DNA of 64,000 nucleotides. Source: JASHVB01 sp035523995 (lineage in GTDB: Bacteria; Pseudomonadota; Alphaproteobacteria; Acetobacterales; Acetobacteraceae). The translations under genes and the position numbers were made by a program. Shown piece by piece: positions 42,327-50,747 of this stretch. The stretch spans positions 57,213-121,212 of the forward strand of contig DATKPQ010000013.1 of the NCBI GenBank assembly GCA_035523995.1, written 5' to 3'. The notes beneath the pieces are model-generated. The model had not been told where the DNA came from. It did not search any database and saw nothing but the letters and a program-made list of their open reading frames with translations. The first letter of the stretch is position 1. Each line of letters starts with the position of its first letter.

Positions 42327-43538
42327 ATGCAATCCTACGTCGCACCAGCCGATTCCTCGATGACCTCACGCCTCGCGACCCACGAAGGCCATGCAGTGCA
42401 ATTCGCCGAGGTCGACGCCAGGGTGACCCGAACACCGGACCTTCCCACAACCATCCGGCACGCCGCAGTACCAAAGATCCCCCTGCGGGAACGCCTACGC
42501 CGCCCGCTGCTGACCCTCTTCCCGGTCCTATTGGCTATCGTCGGCGCGGCGTACTATCTGGCCGAGGAGCCGTACGTTTCCACCGACGACGCCTTCGTCT
42601 ACGCAGCGAAAGAGTCGGTCAACGCCCGCGTAGCCGGCCAAGTGGTCGAAATCGCTGTCCATGACAACCAGCGCGTCAAGCAAGATCAGCTTCTGTTCCG
42701 GATCGACCCCGAACCATTCCGGATTGCGGTAGATCAGGCCGATGCACGGCTCGACAGCACGCGTCTCCAGGTCGACGAGCTCAAGGCCACCTATCGCCAG
42801 CAATTGGCCGAACTCCAATCGGCGCGCGATACCGTAGAGTTCGACGAGTTGGAATATGCCCGGCAGAAAGCGCTCGTCGCCGACAGTTGGACCCCGCGCG
42901 AGGTCTTCGACCGCGCCAACACCGATCTGCGGGTCGCCCGTCAGCACGTCGCATCGGACGCGCAACAGATCGCCAACACGGTGGCCGCATTGGACGGCAA
43001 TCCGAATATCGCGGTTGACCGCCATCCGATGGTCCGCGCCGCCAAGGCCCAACTCGACCAGGCCCGGCTCAATCTGTCTTACGCAACGGTGGTGGCGCCC
43101 GACGACGGCATCGTGACCAGGGTCGACGAACTGCAAGTCGGCGACTACGTCAATCCGGGAGCAGCGGTGTTCTCGATGATGTCCACGCGGCGCATCTGGA
43201 TCGAGGCGAATTTCCGCGAGACCGGCCTGACCCATATGCGTCCAGGTCAAAAGGCAATCATCCACGTCGATGCTTATCCGGATCACACCTTCAAGGCCCA
43301 TATCGTCAGCATGAGTCCGGGCACCGGATCGGATTTCGCGGTCCTGCCACCGGAAAACGCGACCGGCAACTGGGTCAAGGTCGTCCAGCGCCTGCCGGTA
43401 CGCCTCGAGTTCGACAAGCTCGATCCGAACCGGCCGTTATTCGCGGGCCTCAGCGTCACCGTGCGGGTCGACACCGGCTGCCGCCGCACGTGGCGCCATC
43501 CGTTCCAGCCAGTGTGCCCGACGGAAGCGGCCAGATGA
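42327..43538 (+). CDS. HlyD/EmrA-type membrane fusion protein
   Basis: A 403-residue periplasmic adaptor. A cytoplasmic tail of about 60 residues and one helix (LLTLFPVLLAIVGAAYYL) precede the biotinyl-lipoyl-like half STDDAFVYAAKESVNARVAGQV, a coiled-coil hairpin (about 135-235), and the second lipoyl half APDDGIVTRVDELQVGDYVNPG. It links an inner-membrane pump to an outer-membrane channel. Start 42327 has GAGG 8 nt upstream; 42288 is a possible longer start. It overlaps the pump gene by four bases (ATGA). Confidence 0.9.
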   Translation: MQSYVAPADSSMTSRLATHEGHAVQFAEVDARVTRTPDLPTTIRHAAVPKIPLRERLRRPLLTLFPVLLAIVGAAYYLAEEPYVSTDDAFVYAAKESVNARVAGQVVEIAVHDNQRVKQDQLLFRIDPEPFRIAVDQADARLDSTRLQVDELKATYRQQLAELQSARDTVEFDELEYARQKALVADSWTPREVFDRANTDLRVARQHVASDAQQIANTVAALDGNPNIAVDRHPMVRAAKAQLDQARLNLSYATVVAPDDGIVTRVDELQVGDYVNPGAAVFSMMSTRRIWIEANFRETGLTHMRPGQKAIIHVDAYPDHTFKAHIVSMSPGTGSDFAVLPPENATGNWVKVVQRLPVRLEFDKLDPNRPLFAGLSVTVRVDTGCRRTWRHPFQPVCPTEAAR

Positions 43539-45028
43539 GCGCCACCGTCACGCCGGCCACCGCAGCCGATGGCGATCGCGTCATCGTTCTCGCCGCACTG
43601 ATGGCAACCTACATGCAAGCGGTTACCATCTCGCTGCCCAACGCGGCATTGCTCTATATCCAGGGCACGCTGTCGATGTCCGACGACGAGGTCGGCTGGA
43701 TATTCACCGCGTATCTCGCGGCGAGCTTCGTCACCTTGGCGATGGCCCGTTGGCTCGCGGGCCGCTACGGCCGCAAGGCGGTTTTTCAAACCTCCATCGC
43801 CATCTTTGCGCTCGGCCTTGTCCTCGCGACGAACGCGACGACCACGCTGCAATTCATCGCCGCCCGCATCGTCCAGGGCGCCGCAAGCGGCATCATCGGC
43901 CCCCTGTCCATTGCCATCCTGCTCGACATCCTGCCGCCCGCGCGCCAGGCCCGCGTGAACCAGGTGGTGGCCGTGACCCTGCTGGTTGGCTTGCTCAGCG
44001 GCCCCACCATCGGCGGCTGGCTCAGCGAATATTACCGGTGGCAGTCGCTGTTTTATGTCAACCTGCCGGTGGCAGGCTTCATCTTCCTCGCCATGGCACT
44101 CTCGCTTCCGGAAAAGCGCCCGGCGCAGAATCCGCCATTCGATTTCTTCGGCCTGGCAACATTCATGTTCGGCACGATCGGCCTGCAGATGATGCTCGAC
44201 CGCGGCGAGCGCATGGAATGGTTCGACTCGCCCGAGATCTGGGTAGAGGCGGCTGCCTCGGCGCTGGGCTTCTATCTCTATCTCGTGCACATCCTCACCG
44301 CCAAAACCCACTTCCTCAACAAGTCCCTGTTCCGGGACCGTAATTTCGTCATCTCGGGAGTCATGTACTTCGCGTTCGGCTTCGTCCTGCTGCCGACAAT
44401 CGCCCTGACATCACCGATGCTGGACGAATTGCTCAACTACCCGGCAGACACCACCGGCTACATGGCGATTCCGCGCAGCGTCGCACTGGTGGGGGCGATG
44501 ATCCTGACAGGACGTGTTCCCGCGCGGATCGACAACAGATTGCTCATCGCCGCCGGCGTGGCCCTGGTGATCTACGGCAACTGGCGAATGCTTGGCTATT
44601 CGCCCGAGATGGACTGGCAGTTCGTTGTCGAGGCCGGCATGGTCCAAGGTGTCGGCCTCGGCATCTTGCTGCCGGCGCTCACCAAGGTGGCGTTCAGCAC
44701 ACTCGATCCAGCGTTGCGCCCGGAAGGCACGGTGTTGTTCAATCTGTCGCGCCTCTATGGCAGCACGATTGGCATCGCCGTGGTGCTGACTTTCTTCTAC
44801 GACAATACCCAGGCGATGCATGGCGCGCTGGCAAAGGACCTGACGCCCTACCGCGCAGCCGCCCATGTTACGGGCTCGATGGCCCAGCCCGGGCTTGCGA
44901 TGCTCAACGACATGATCACCGGCCAGGCGGCCTTGATCGGGGTCATCGATCAATTCAAGGTCATGATCATCCCCATGTTGATCGTTAGCCCGCTTGTATT
45001 GTTCCTTCGCAAGCCGCAATCGGCGTGA
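43535..45028 (+). CDS. DHA2-family multidrug efflux MFS transporter (EmrB-like)
   Basis: A 497-residue 14-helix drug:H+ antiporter. IVLAALMATYMQAVTISLPN and MSDDEVGWIFTAYLAAS are DHA2/EmrB-typical, with ARWLAGRYGRKAVF (motif A) and IVQGAASGIIGPLSIAI (motif B-like). It works with the fusion protein in front of it; the outer-membrane channel gene is not adjacent. Substrate unknown. No local regulator gene (TetR/MarR) is seen. Confidence 0.9.
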   Translation: MSATVTPATAADGDRVIVLAALMATYMQAVTISLPNAALLYIQGTLSMSDDEVGWIFTAYLAASFVTLAMARWLAGRYGRKAVFQTSIAIFALGLVLATNATTTLQFIAARIVQGAASGIIGPLSIAILLDILPPARQARVNQVVAVTLLVGLLSGPTIGGWLSEYYRWQSLFYVNLPVAGFIFLAMALSLPEKRPAQNPPFDFFGLATFMFGTIGLQMMLDRGERMEWFDSPEIWVEAAASALGFYLYLVHILTAKTHFLNKSLFRDRNFVISGVMYFAFGFVLLPTIALTSPMLDELLNYPADTTGYMAIPRSVALVGAMILTGRVPARIDNRLLIAAGVALVIYGNWRMLGYSPEMDWQFVVEAGMVQGVGLGILLPALTKVAFSTLDPALRPEGTVLFNLSRLYGSTIGIAVVLTFFYDNTQAMHGALAKDLTPYRAAAHVTGSMAQPGLAMLNDMITGQAALIGVIDQFKVMIIPMLIVSPLVLFLRKPQSA

Positions 45029-45204
45029 TATGCAACCGGACGATACTGGGCAACGCGAGCGATCTTACAAGGCGCCATAAGGCGCGTGATCGGCCGGCGT
45101 GACAATCGTTCCGTGCAGGAACGACAGGATACATGGCGGTTATCGATCGCCGAAACGAGCTTGCCCCCGGCTTCATATGAAACCAGGTCACGAGGATTGC
45201 TTCG

Positions 45205-45675
45205 TTGGACAATTGGATATGGGGGCTGTCGCTTATCGCGCTGACAATCGCAGTCCACGCGGCGAGCGTAACGTTCATGGTTTTCATGCTGCACAGCCTT
45301 CGGCTTCGACTGGAAAGCGAGGATTGCAGCTTGCCACGCGTGTTCGTGGTCGTTATCAGCACTATCACGACGACGGGACTGCTGCTCGCGGCGTTGCATA
45401 TGATCGAGGCCGCGCTCTGGGCGGCAGCCTATTTGTGGCTTGGTGCGCTCGGGACGCCGGAAGCCGCGATCCTATACTCTGTCGATTCGATTACCACGCG
45501 AGGTGCCTCGGGGCTTATGCCGCAGCCGCACTGGAAGATGATGGGTGCTCTGGAGGGAGTCGACGGTGCGATGCTTTTCGGTATCAGCACGGCGTTCATC
45601 TTCACGGCCATGCAGTTCTATTATCAACACCTCGTCTTCCGCGCGCCGTCGCTCGCTTCTACCAACATAGAATAA
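45205..45675 (+). CDS. Two-helix potassium-channel-like protein with degenerate filter
   Basis: A 156-residue membrane protein with about four hydrophobic stretches. The pore region reads AAILYSVDSITTRGASGLMP, followed by HWKMMGALEGVDGAMLFGIS and TAFIFTAMQ. This is the layout of small bacterial ion channels that normally have TTLGYGD at the filter, then a GxLEAxxGxxxFGWSTA helix. Here the filter GYG is GAS. The start is TTG at 45205 with CACGAGGA upstream. Whether it conducts ions, and which, is unclear. Confidence 0.72.
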   Translation: MDNWIWGLSLIALTIAVHAASVTFMVFMLHSLRLRLESEDCSLPRVFVVVISTITTTGLLLAALHMIEAALWAAAYLWLGALGTPEAAILYSVDSITTRGASGLMPQPHWKMMGALEGVDGAMLFGISTAFIFTAMQFYYQHLVFRAPSLASTNIE

Positions 45676-45749
45676 ATCATATTACCGATCCGCACCCCAC
45701 ATATGCTTGCGTAACGCCGATGCTGGTGCAGGTACGGGCCGCGTCGGCT

Positions 45750-47381
45750 TCAGAGATTTGCCGGCGACAGCGGCGGAATGCCACGGATCAGATCCGCCGC
45801 GCGTTCCGCCAGCATCATGATGATGGCGTTGATGTGCGCCGAGGGCATGTTCGGCAATACCGAGCCATCGACCACCCGCAACGCTTCGACACCGCGCACC
45901 GTCAGGTCGGGATTCAACACGGCCTCGGGCCCCGAGCCCATCGCGCACGTGCCCAGCGGATGATTGACCGTAACGGCTGTCGCGCGGATCCATGCCTCGA
46001 TCTCGGCCTCGCTGTCCCGGCCCGGTTCGGGCGACACCTGCGCGCCGCGGAACGGGTCCAAAACCGGCTGCATGGCGATATTCTGCGCCGTGCGCACCCC
46101 GTCGCGCAGCGCCGCGAGATCGGCGGGATCGGAGAAAAAATTGAACCGGATGCGAACCGGTGCCAGCGGGTCCGCGGACCTCAGCGACACTGCGCCGGCG
46201 CTTTTCGGATGCAGCAGCACGGGGCGAATCCCGGTGAGTTCCGCTGGCGGCCTTTGCAAGCCGGGAATCCAGGTACGGGCATCCTGCGGCCGTGTGGCAC
46301 CCAACAGGAACTCGAGATCGGGCGCCTCAAGTTCGGGTCGCGTGCGGACGAACGCGGCGCCTCCCAGAGGCATCGTCGCAGCGGGGCCATCACGCAACAC
46401 CAACGCGCGTGCCATTGCCAGCGCGGCCCGGTCGATGCGCAGCGTGCGATGGAACGGCCCGGTGCCGCGCCGGCGCCAGGCCAGCATGACGGCCAGATGA
46501 TCGCGCAGGTTCTCGCCCACCGGCAGATCGACCAGCGGGGCGATGCCGATCTCGCGCAAGTGCGCGGCCGGTCCGATGCCCGACAGCATCAGCAATTGCG
46601 GTGAATTGAACACGCCGCCGCACAGGATCACCTCACGCGACGCTGCCGCTTCGTAGGTCTGGCCGTCGGCAACATAGCGCACGCCGACGGCGCGCGTGCC
46701 GCGCATCGTCACGCCCAGCACATGCGCGCCGGTTCGAACGGTGATCGAGTGCCGCGCCATCACCGGGCGCAAATACGCATTGGCGGCCGACGCTCGGCGC
46801 CCATCGCGAATGGTGAACTGTGCTTTACCGAATCCTTCGGGCACGCCGCCGTTCATGTCCTCGGTCGCCGGCCAGCCGGCGAGCCGGCCGGCCTCGCGCC
46901 ATGCCTCGGCGGCAGGATCGCGTAGCCGGGTCCATTGCGTGCCGAGCGGACCCGCGCCGCCGCGCCACGGTGTCTCGCCGTCCTCCCAGGTTTCGCTGCG
47001 TTTGAAATACGGCAACACGTCGGCATATGACCATCCGGTTGCGCCTTCGCGCGCCCAGCGGTCGAAATCGCCGCGGTGGCCGCGCGTGTACAGCATCACG
47101 TTCACCGACGACGACCCGCCCAGCACCTTGCCACGGACCACGTCCAGCCGGCGGTTCTGCAGGCTGGGTTCGGGCTCGCTTTGATAGTGCCAGTCGAACA
47201 AGCGATGCTGCTGCAGCTTGCCCAGGCCGATCGGGATTTGAATATAGGGATGCCGGTCCTGGCCGCCGGCTTCCAGCAAAAGAACAGTGGCGCCCGAATC
47301 TTCGGTCAGCCGGTTCGCCAGCACGCAGCCGGCCGAGCCGGCGCCGACGATGATGTAGTCGTAGCCGGCGGCCTGGATCAT
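45750..47381 (-). CDS. GMC-family FAD oxidoreductase
   Basis: A 543-residue choline dehydrogenase-like flavoenzyme. The FAD-binding GAGSAGCVLANRL is at residues 13-25. The GMC signature VRGKVLGGSSSVNVMLYTRG and the second signature ILCGGVFNSPQLLMLSG follow. The C-terminal VNHPLGTCAMG holds the active His. It oxidises an alcohol with electrons passed to a quinone or oxygen; substrate unknown. No betB or transporter partner is adjacent. The last residues and the NPDLTVRGVEALRVVDGSVL segment are canonical. Confidence 0.92.
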   Translation of the reverse strand: MIQAAGYDYIIVGAGSAGCVLANRLTEDSGATVLLLEAGGQDRHPYIQIPIGLGKLQQHRLFDWHYQSEPEPSLQNRRLDVVRGKVLGGSSSVNVMLYTRGHRGDFDRWAREGATGWSYADVLPYFKRSETWEDGETPWRGGAGPLGTQWTRLRDPAAEAWREAGRLAGWPATEDMNGGVPEGFGKAQFTIRDGRRASAANAYLRPVMARHSITVRTGAHVLGVTMRGTRAVGVRYVADGQTYEAAASREVILCGGVFNSPQLLMLSGIGPAAHLREIGIAPLVDLPVGENLRDHLAVMLAWRRRGTGPFHRTLRIDRAALAMARALVLRDGPAATMPLGGAAFVRTRPELEAPDLEFLLGATRPQDARTWIPGLQRPPAELTGIRPVLLHPKSAGAVSLRSADPLAPVRIRFNFFSDPADLAALRDGVRTAQNIAMQPVLDPFRGAQVSPEPGRDSEAEIEAWIRATAVTVNHPLGTCAMGSGPEAVLNPDLTVRGVEALRVVDGSVLPNMPSAHINAIIMMLAERAADLIRGIPPLSPANL

Positions 47382-47944
47382 GGCCGGGCCGTGTCATCCC
47401 AGCGGGCGACGCACGACGCGCGGTCTGCCTTCACGTCGCGCCATTGGTCGCTGTCGCCGGCCATCGGTTCGTCCCCCCATTGGGCTGTTTCCATAACACG
47501 GGTCCGCGTCTGGCGGCATGAGCATCCCGCGCCAACCGCGCGCAATTTCCGCCCCTGCTGCGCGGCCGAACCGCGGCGGCGCTTCGCGTCCGAAAAGCGG
47601 CACAGGGCGAAATCAGCTCATCGCGTGGAAACACATCAAGCGCGCAGTGTCTCCATGTCTGCATACAGAATGTCTTGCATTCGAGTTACCGGAAGCCGCG
47701 CGGCGCTTGTCGGGAATATTCCACGCCATGAACAACGGTATCTGATTGCGAGACATCTGCAGACAGCCGGTACGCCCGCAGAGGTGGCGGTGCCTGGGCG
47801 AATTGCTTGTCCGGCAACGCGTTGCCGTCTCGCCTCGCGCTGGCACGCACCGGCATCGCCGCTGACCCAGAACCGTCATCAAAACGCGGTTGAGTGCATT
47901 GTCGATACTGTATAGTCACGCCGAACTAACGTTCCGGGGGACCC
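47382..47944. other. Long intergenic region
   Basis: 563 nt between divergent genes. Several short open frames occur on both strands but none has a ribosome site, recognisable motif or consistent codon bias. A weak promoter candidate for the PEP-CTERM gene is TTGAGT (47890-47895) and TATAGT (47911-47916), with a short 15-nt spacer. Confidence 0.5.
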
Positions 47945-49510
47945 ATGTCGAGAAGAATCCACGCGGCATCGCTTGCCGCGCCATTGGCGTGCCTGTCGCT
48001 TGCCGCGATCGCGCTTGCTGCCCGCCCGGCCGCAGCCGCCCCCATCACCAGCTTCACCGGCGGCGACCTGGTCATCAGCACCGTCTCCTGCCAGGTCGGC
48101 GCGAGTGCCTGCGATTCGACCAGCGGCGCGAACAGTGGCGGCCTCGATACCGCCTCGCCGATCACGCTGGACGAGTTCGGCCTGGGCACCGGCGGCACCT
48201 CCGCCACCATGGCCGGCACTCTCACTCTGCCGCAGGCGGCCTCTGGCTCGAACTGGGCGATTTCCGGTGAATACGGCTCCGCTTCCGAGGGCTTCCTGCA
48301 GCAGTCCGCCAACGGCCAGTACCTCACCATCATGGGCTATGGCGTGAACGCTACGACGTTCAACACCGCGCCGACATCCACCTATGGCACTGCCGCGCTC
48401 GGGCAGACCACCAGCCTCACCGGCAGCACCTACACCACTGTCCCTCGGGTGGTTGCCTTGATCGGTACGAATGGCAGCGTCGATACCAGCACCGCGCTCA
48501 CCGGTGTGTTCAACATGAACAATCCGCGTAGCGTCGCGACGGTGAACGGCACGTCGTTCTATGTCTCCGGCCAGGGCGTCACCGGCGACGGCACGGGAGG
48601 CGTGTTCTACGCCACCAAGGGCGCGACCACGGCCACGCCGATCAACGCCAACACCACGACGCCGAGCGGCTCCAACAACGGAACCCAGGATCCTGCGCTT
48701 GCCACCGAGACCCGCGCCGTGGAGATCGTCAACAACGGCCAAGGCGACACGCTATATGTCTCGCGCGACTATGCCGCCAAGGGATCCCCCAACGACTCCA
48801 CCGACATTCGCACGCTGACCAACGCAACGGGTGGGCTGCCGACATCCTCGTCAGGCCTGGTGGCGAACCGCATTCTGCCGAGCGTGCCTAGCGTCACCGG
48901 CGACAACACCGGGTCCATCGACCTCACGGCGGGCCTGGCGAACGGCATCAACAACGCCCGCATCGGCAGCTTCGTCTATCTCAGCCCGGAGCAATTCTTC
49001 TTCGCCAACCCGACCACGCTCTACATCGCCGATAGCGGCCAACCGAAGAACGGCAACGCCAACAAGGCGGCACTCGGTGAAGGCGGGCTGCAGAAATGGA
49101 CCCTCGACACGTCAACCGGCGACTGGACGCTGGACTACGACCTGGTCACCGGGCTGGATCTGGTGAACAATGCCAATGCCGATTCCAACACGCCGACCGC
49201 GGCTGGCGTGACCGGATTGTTTGGCCTGACCGGTGAGGTGGTCGGCAACCAGGTCGAATTGTTCGCCACCAGCTATGGCCTGAACGAGCTTTCGCCGAGC
49301 TTCCTGTACGAGATCACCGACACCCTCTCCGACACCACGATCGGTGAAGCCGCGGGCGAAGACTTCACCACGCTGTATTCGGCGCCGGCCGGCACCTCGA
49401 TCCGTGGCGTGGCCTTCGCACCTGTTCCCGAGCCGGCGTCGTGGGCCTTGCTTATCGCGGGTGTGGCGGGCTTGGGCGTGCTGCGGCGGCATCACCGCCT
49501 TGCCGCGTAA
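47945..49510 (+). CDS. PEP-CTERM-anchored exported protein
   Basis: A 521-residue secreted protein. An Arg-containing signal peptide runs to about residue 35 (AAAAP). A Gly/Thr/Ser/Asn-rich body of likely beta structure contains alternating segments such as TLYIADSGQP and LYVSRDYAAKG. A C-terminal sorting signal reads VPEPASWALLIAGVAGLGVL then RRHHR: the PEP motif, a hydrophobic helix and a basic tail. This predicts processing by an exosortase, which must be encoded elsewhere. The body may form a propeller of the phytase-like kind. GGGGGACCC precedes the ATG. Often linked to exopolysaccharide production. Confidence 0.85.
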   Translation: MSRRIHAASLAAPLACLSLAAIALAARPAAAAPITSFTGGDLVISTVSCQVGASACDSTSGANSGGLDTASPITLDEFGLGTGGTSATMAGTLTLPQAASGSNWAISGEYGSASEGFLQQSANGQYLTIMGYGVNATTFNTAPTSTYGTAALGQTTSLTGSTYTTVPRVVALIGTNGSVDTSTALTGVFNMNNPRSVATVNGTSFYVSGQGVTGDGTGGVFYATKGATTATPINANTTTPSGSNNGTQDPALATETRAVEIVNNGQGDTLYVSRDYAAKGSPNDSTDIRTLTNATGGLPTSSSGLVANRILPSVPSVTGDNTGSIDLTAGLANGINNARIGSFVYLSPEQFFFANPTTLYIADSGQPKNGNANKAALGEGGLQKWTLDTSTGDWTLDYDLVTGLDLVNNANADSNTPTAAGVTGLFGLTGEVVGNQVELFATSYGLNELSPSFLYEITDTLSDTTIGEAAGEDFTTLYSAPAGTSIRGVAFAPVPEPASWALLIAGVAGLGVLRRHHRLAA

Positions 49511-49531
49511 CGGCAGGCTGAAACGCGCAGT

Positions 49532-49560
49532 CCGGACGGTGCACGGCGGGCGCCGTCCGG
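49532..49560. terminator. Hairpin between convergent genes
   Basis: An 11-bp stem with one G-T pair (CCGGACGGTGC / GCGCCGTCCGG) and a 7-nt loop, between the PEP-CTERM gene end (49510) and fghA end (49568). There is no T tract on either side, so it may act with Rho or only protect transcript ends. Confidence 0.5.
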
Positions 49561-49567
49561 TCGCGTC

Positions 49568-50431
49568 TCAGGTGGCCGCGGCGCACAGCGTCCGGGCATG
49601 CCAGCGCAGGTGGTCTTCCACGAACGTGGCGATGAAGAAATAAGAATGGTCGTATCCCTCCTGCCGCCGCAGCGTCAGCGGGATGCCCGCTTTGGCGCAG
49701 GCACTTTCCAATAGCTCTGGCTTGAGTTGCGTCGCCAGGAAGCCGTCCGCTGTGCCCTGGTCCACCAGAAGCCCCGGCAGCCGCGCTCCATCGTCGATCA
49801 GCGCGCAGGCGTCATGACCGCGCCACGCCGCCCGGTCCGGCCCAAGATAGCCGCCCAGCGCCTTTTCTCCCCAGGGACAGTTCATCGGCGAAGCGATCGG
49901 CGCAAACGCCGACACCGAAACAAAATGCCCCTGGTGCCGCAGCGACAGCGTCAACGCCCCGTGCCCGCCCATCGAGTGTCCCATGATCCCTTGCCGCTTC
50001 ATGTCGGCCGGTAACGTGCGCGCCACGACGGCCGGCAATTCCTGCATGATGTAGCTTTCCATCCGGTAGTGCCGTGCCCAGGGCTCCTGCATGGCGTCGA
50101 GGTAGAAGCCCGCGCCCAGGCCGAAATCGTAAGCGCCTTGCGGATCATCCGGCACGCCGTCGCCTCGCGGCGAGGTATCGGGCGCGATCAAGATCAGCCC
50201 CAGTTCGGCGGCCACGCGCTGCGCCCCCGCCTTCACCGTGAAATTCTCCTCGGTGCAGGTCAGTCCGGCGAGGAACCACACCACCGGTCGCGGGCCCGAG
50301 GCGGCCTGCGGCGGAACGAAAGCGGCGAAGCGCATCTCGGTCTGCGTTGCCTCGGAGGGGTGCTTGAAGACGTATTGCGTGCCGCCAAAGCAGCGTGCCG
50401 CCGAGACGGTTTCCGATGCCGCATTCGCCAT
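49568..50431 (-). CDS. fghA: S-formylglutathione hydrolase
   Basis: A 287-residue serine hydrolase (esterase D type) that splits S-formylglutathione to formate and glutathione, the step after FrmA. VVWFLAGLTCTEENFTVKAG and SPRGDGVPDDP are diagnostic. GIMGHSMGGHGALTLSLR holds the nucleophilic Ser, and YDHSYFFIATF the catalytic His near the end. GGAG 6 nt upstream favours the ATG at 50431; 50443 is an alternative. It is 40 kb away from gfa and frmA in this window, so the pathway genes are split. Confidence 0.95.
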   Translation of the reverse strand: MANAASETVSAARCFGGTQYVFKHPSEATQTEMRFAAFVPPQAASGPRPVVWFLAGLTCTEENFTVKAGAQRVAAELGLILIAPDTSPRGDGVPDDPQGAYDFGLGAGFYLDAMQEPWARHYRMESYIMQELPAVVARTLPADMKRQGIMGHSMGGHGALTLSLRHQGHFVSVSAFAPIASPMNCPWGEKALGGYLGPDRAAWRGHDACALIDDGARLPGLLVDQGTADGFLATQLKPELLESACAKAGIPLTLRRQEGYDHSYFFIATFVEDHLRWHARTLCAAAT

Positions 50432-50747
50432 AACGTTCTCCATCAGCCGATCGCGCCAAGCGTATACGGCGTGGCGCCTGGCCGGTAGCCCGGCGGTGGC
50501 GAGACGCTTTGGTTCCGGCGTATGGATGATCCGGAGCCATGAACGCCGAAGCGGGTGGAAAAGTCGGTCATTGCGGCGATACCGATTCCGGCCGGGCCCT
50601 GGAATGTGACGTACCGCCCCGATGGTTCGTGCCGAGCGCAGCCTCTTGTCCTAGACTAGCGTCGCTTCCCGGAATCGTGTGAGCAAGCATGACTGTCATG
50701 CGGTTGTCATCGAACGATCCGGCCAGGCGGCAAGGGGTGGCAAGGCG
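50432..50747. other. Divergent fghA-decarboxylase intergenic region
   Basis: 316 nt. It holds the promoters of both genes; none stands out. The decarboxylase frame is open from 50679 (GTG), which is an alternative start. Confidence 0.45.

Noticed and set aside
47394..47882. Short frames in the long gap before the PEP-CTERM gene
   Set aside because: None has a ribosome site, membrane or signal segment, or a recognisable motif, and they overlap one another on both strands.
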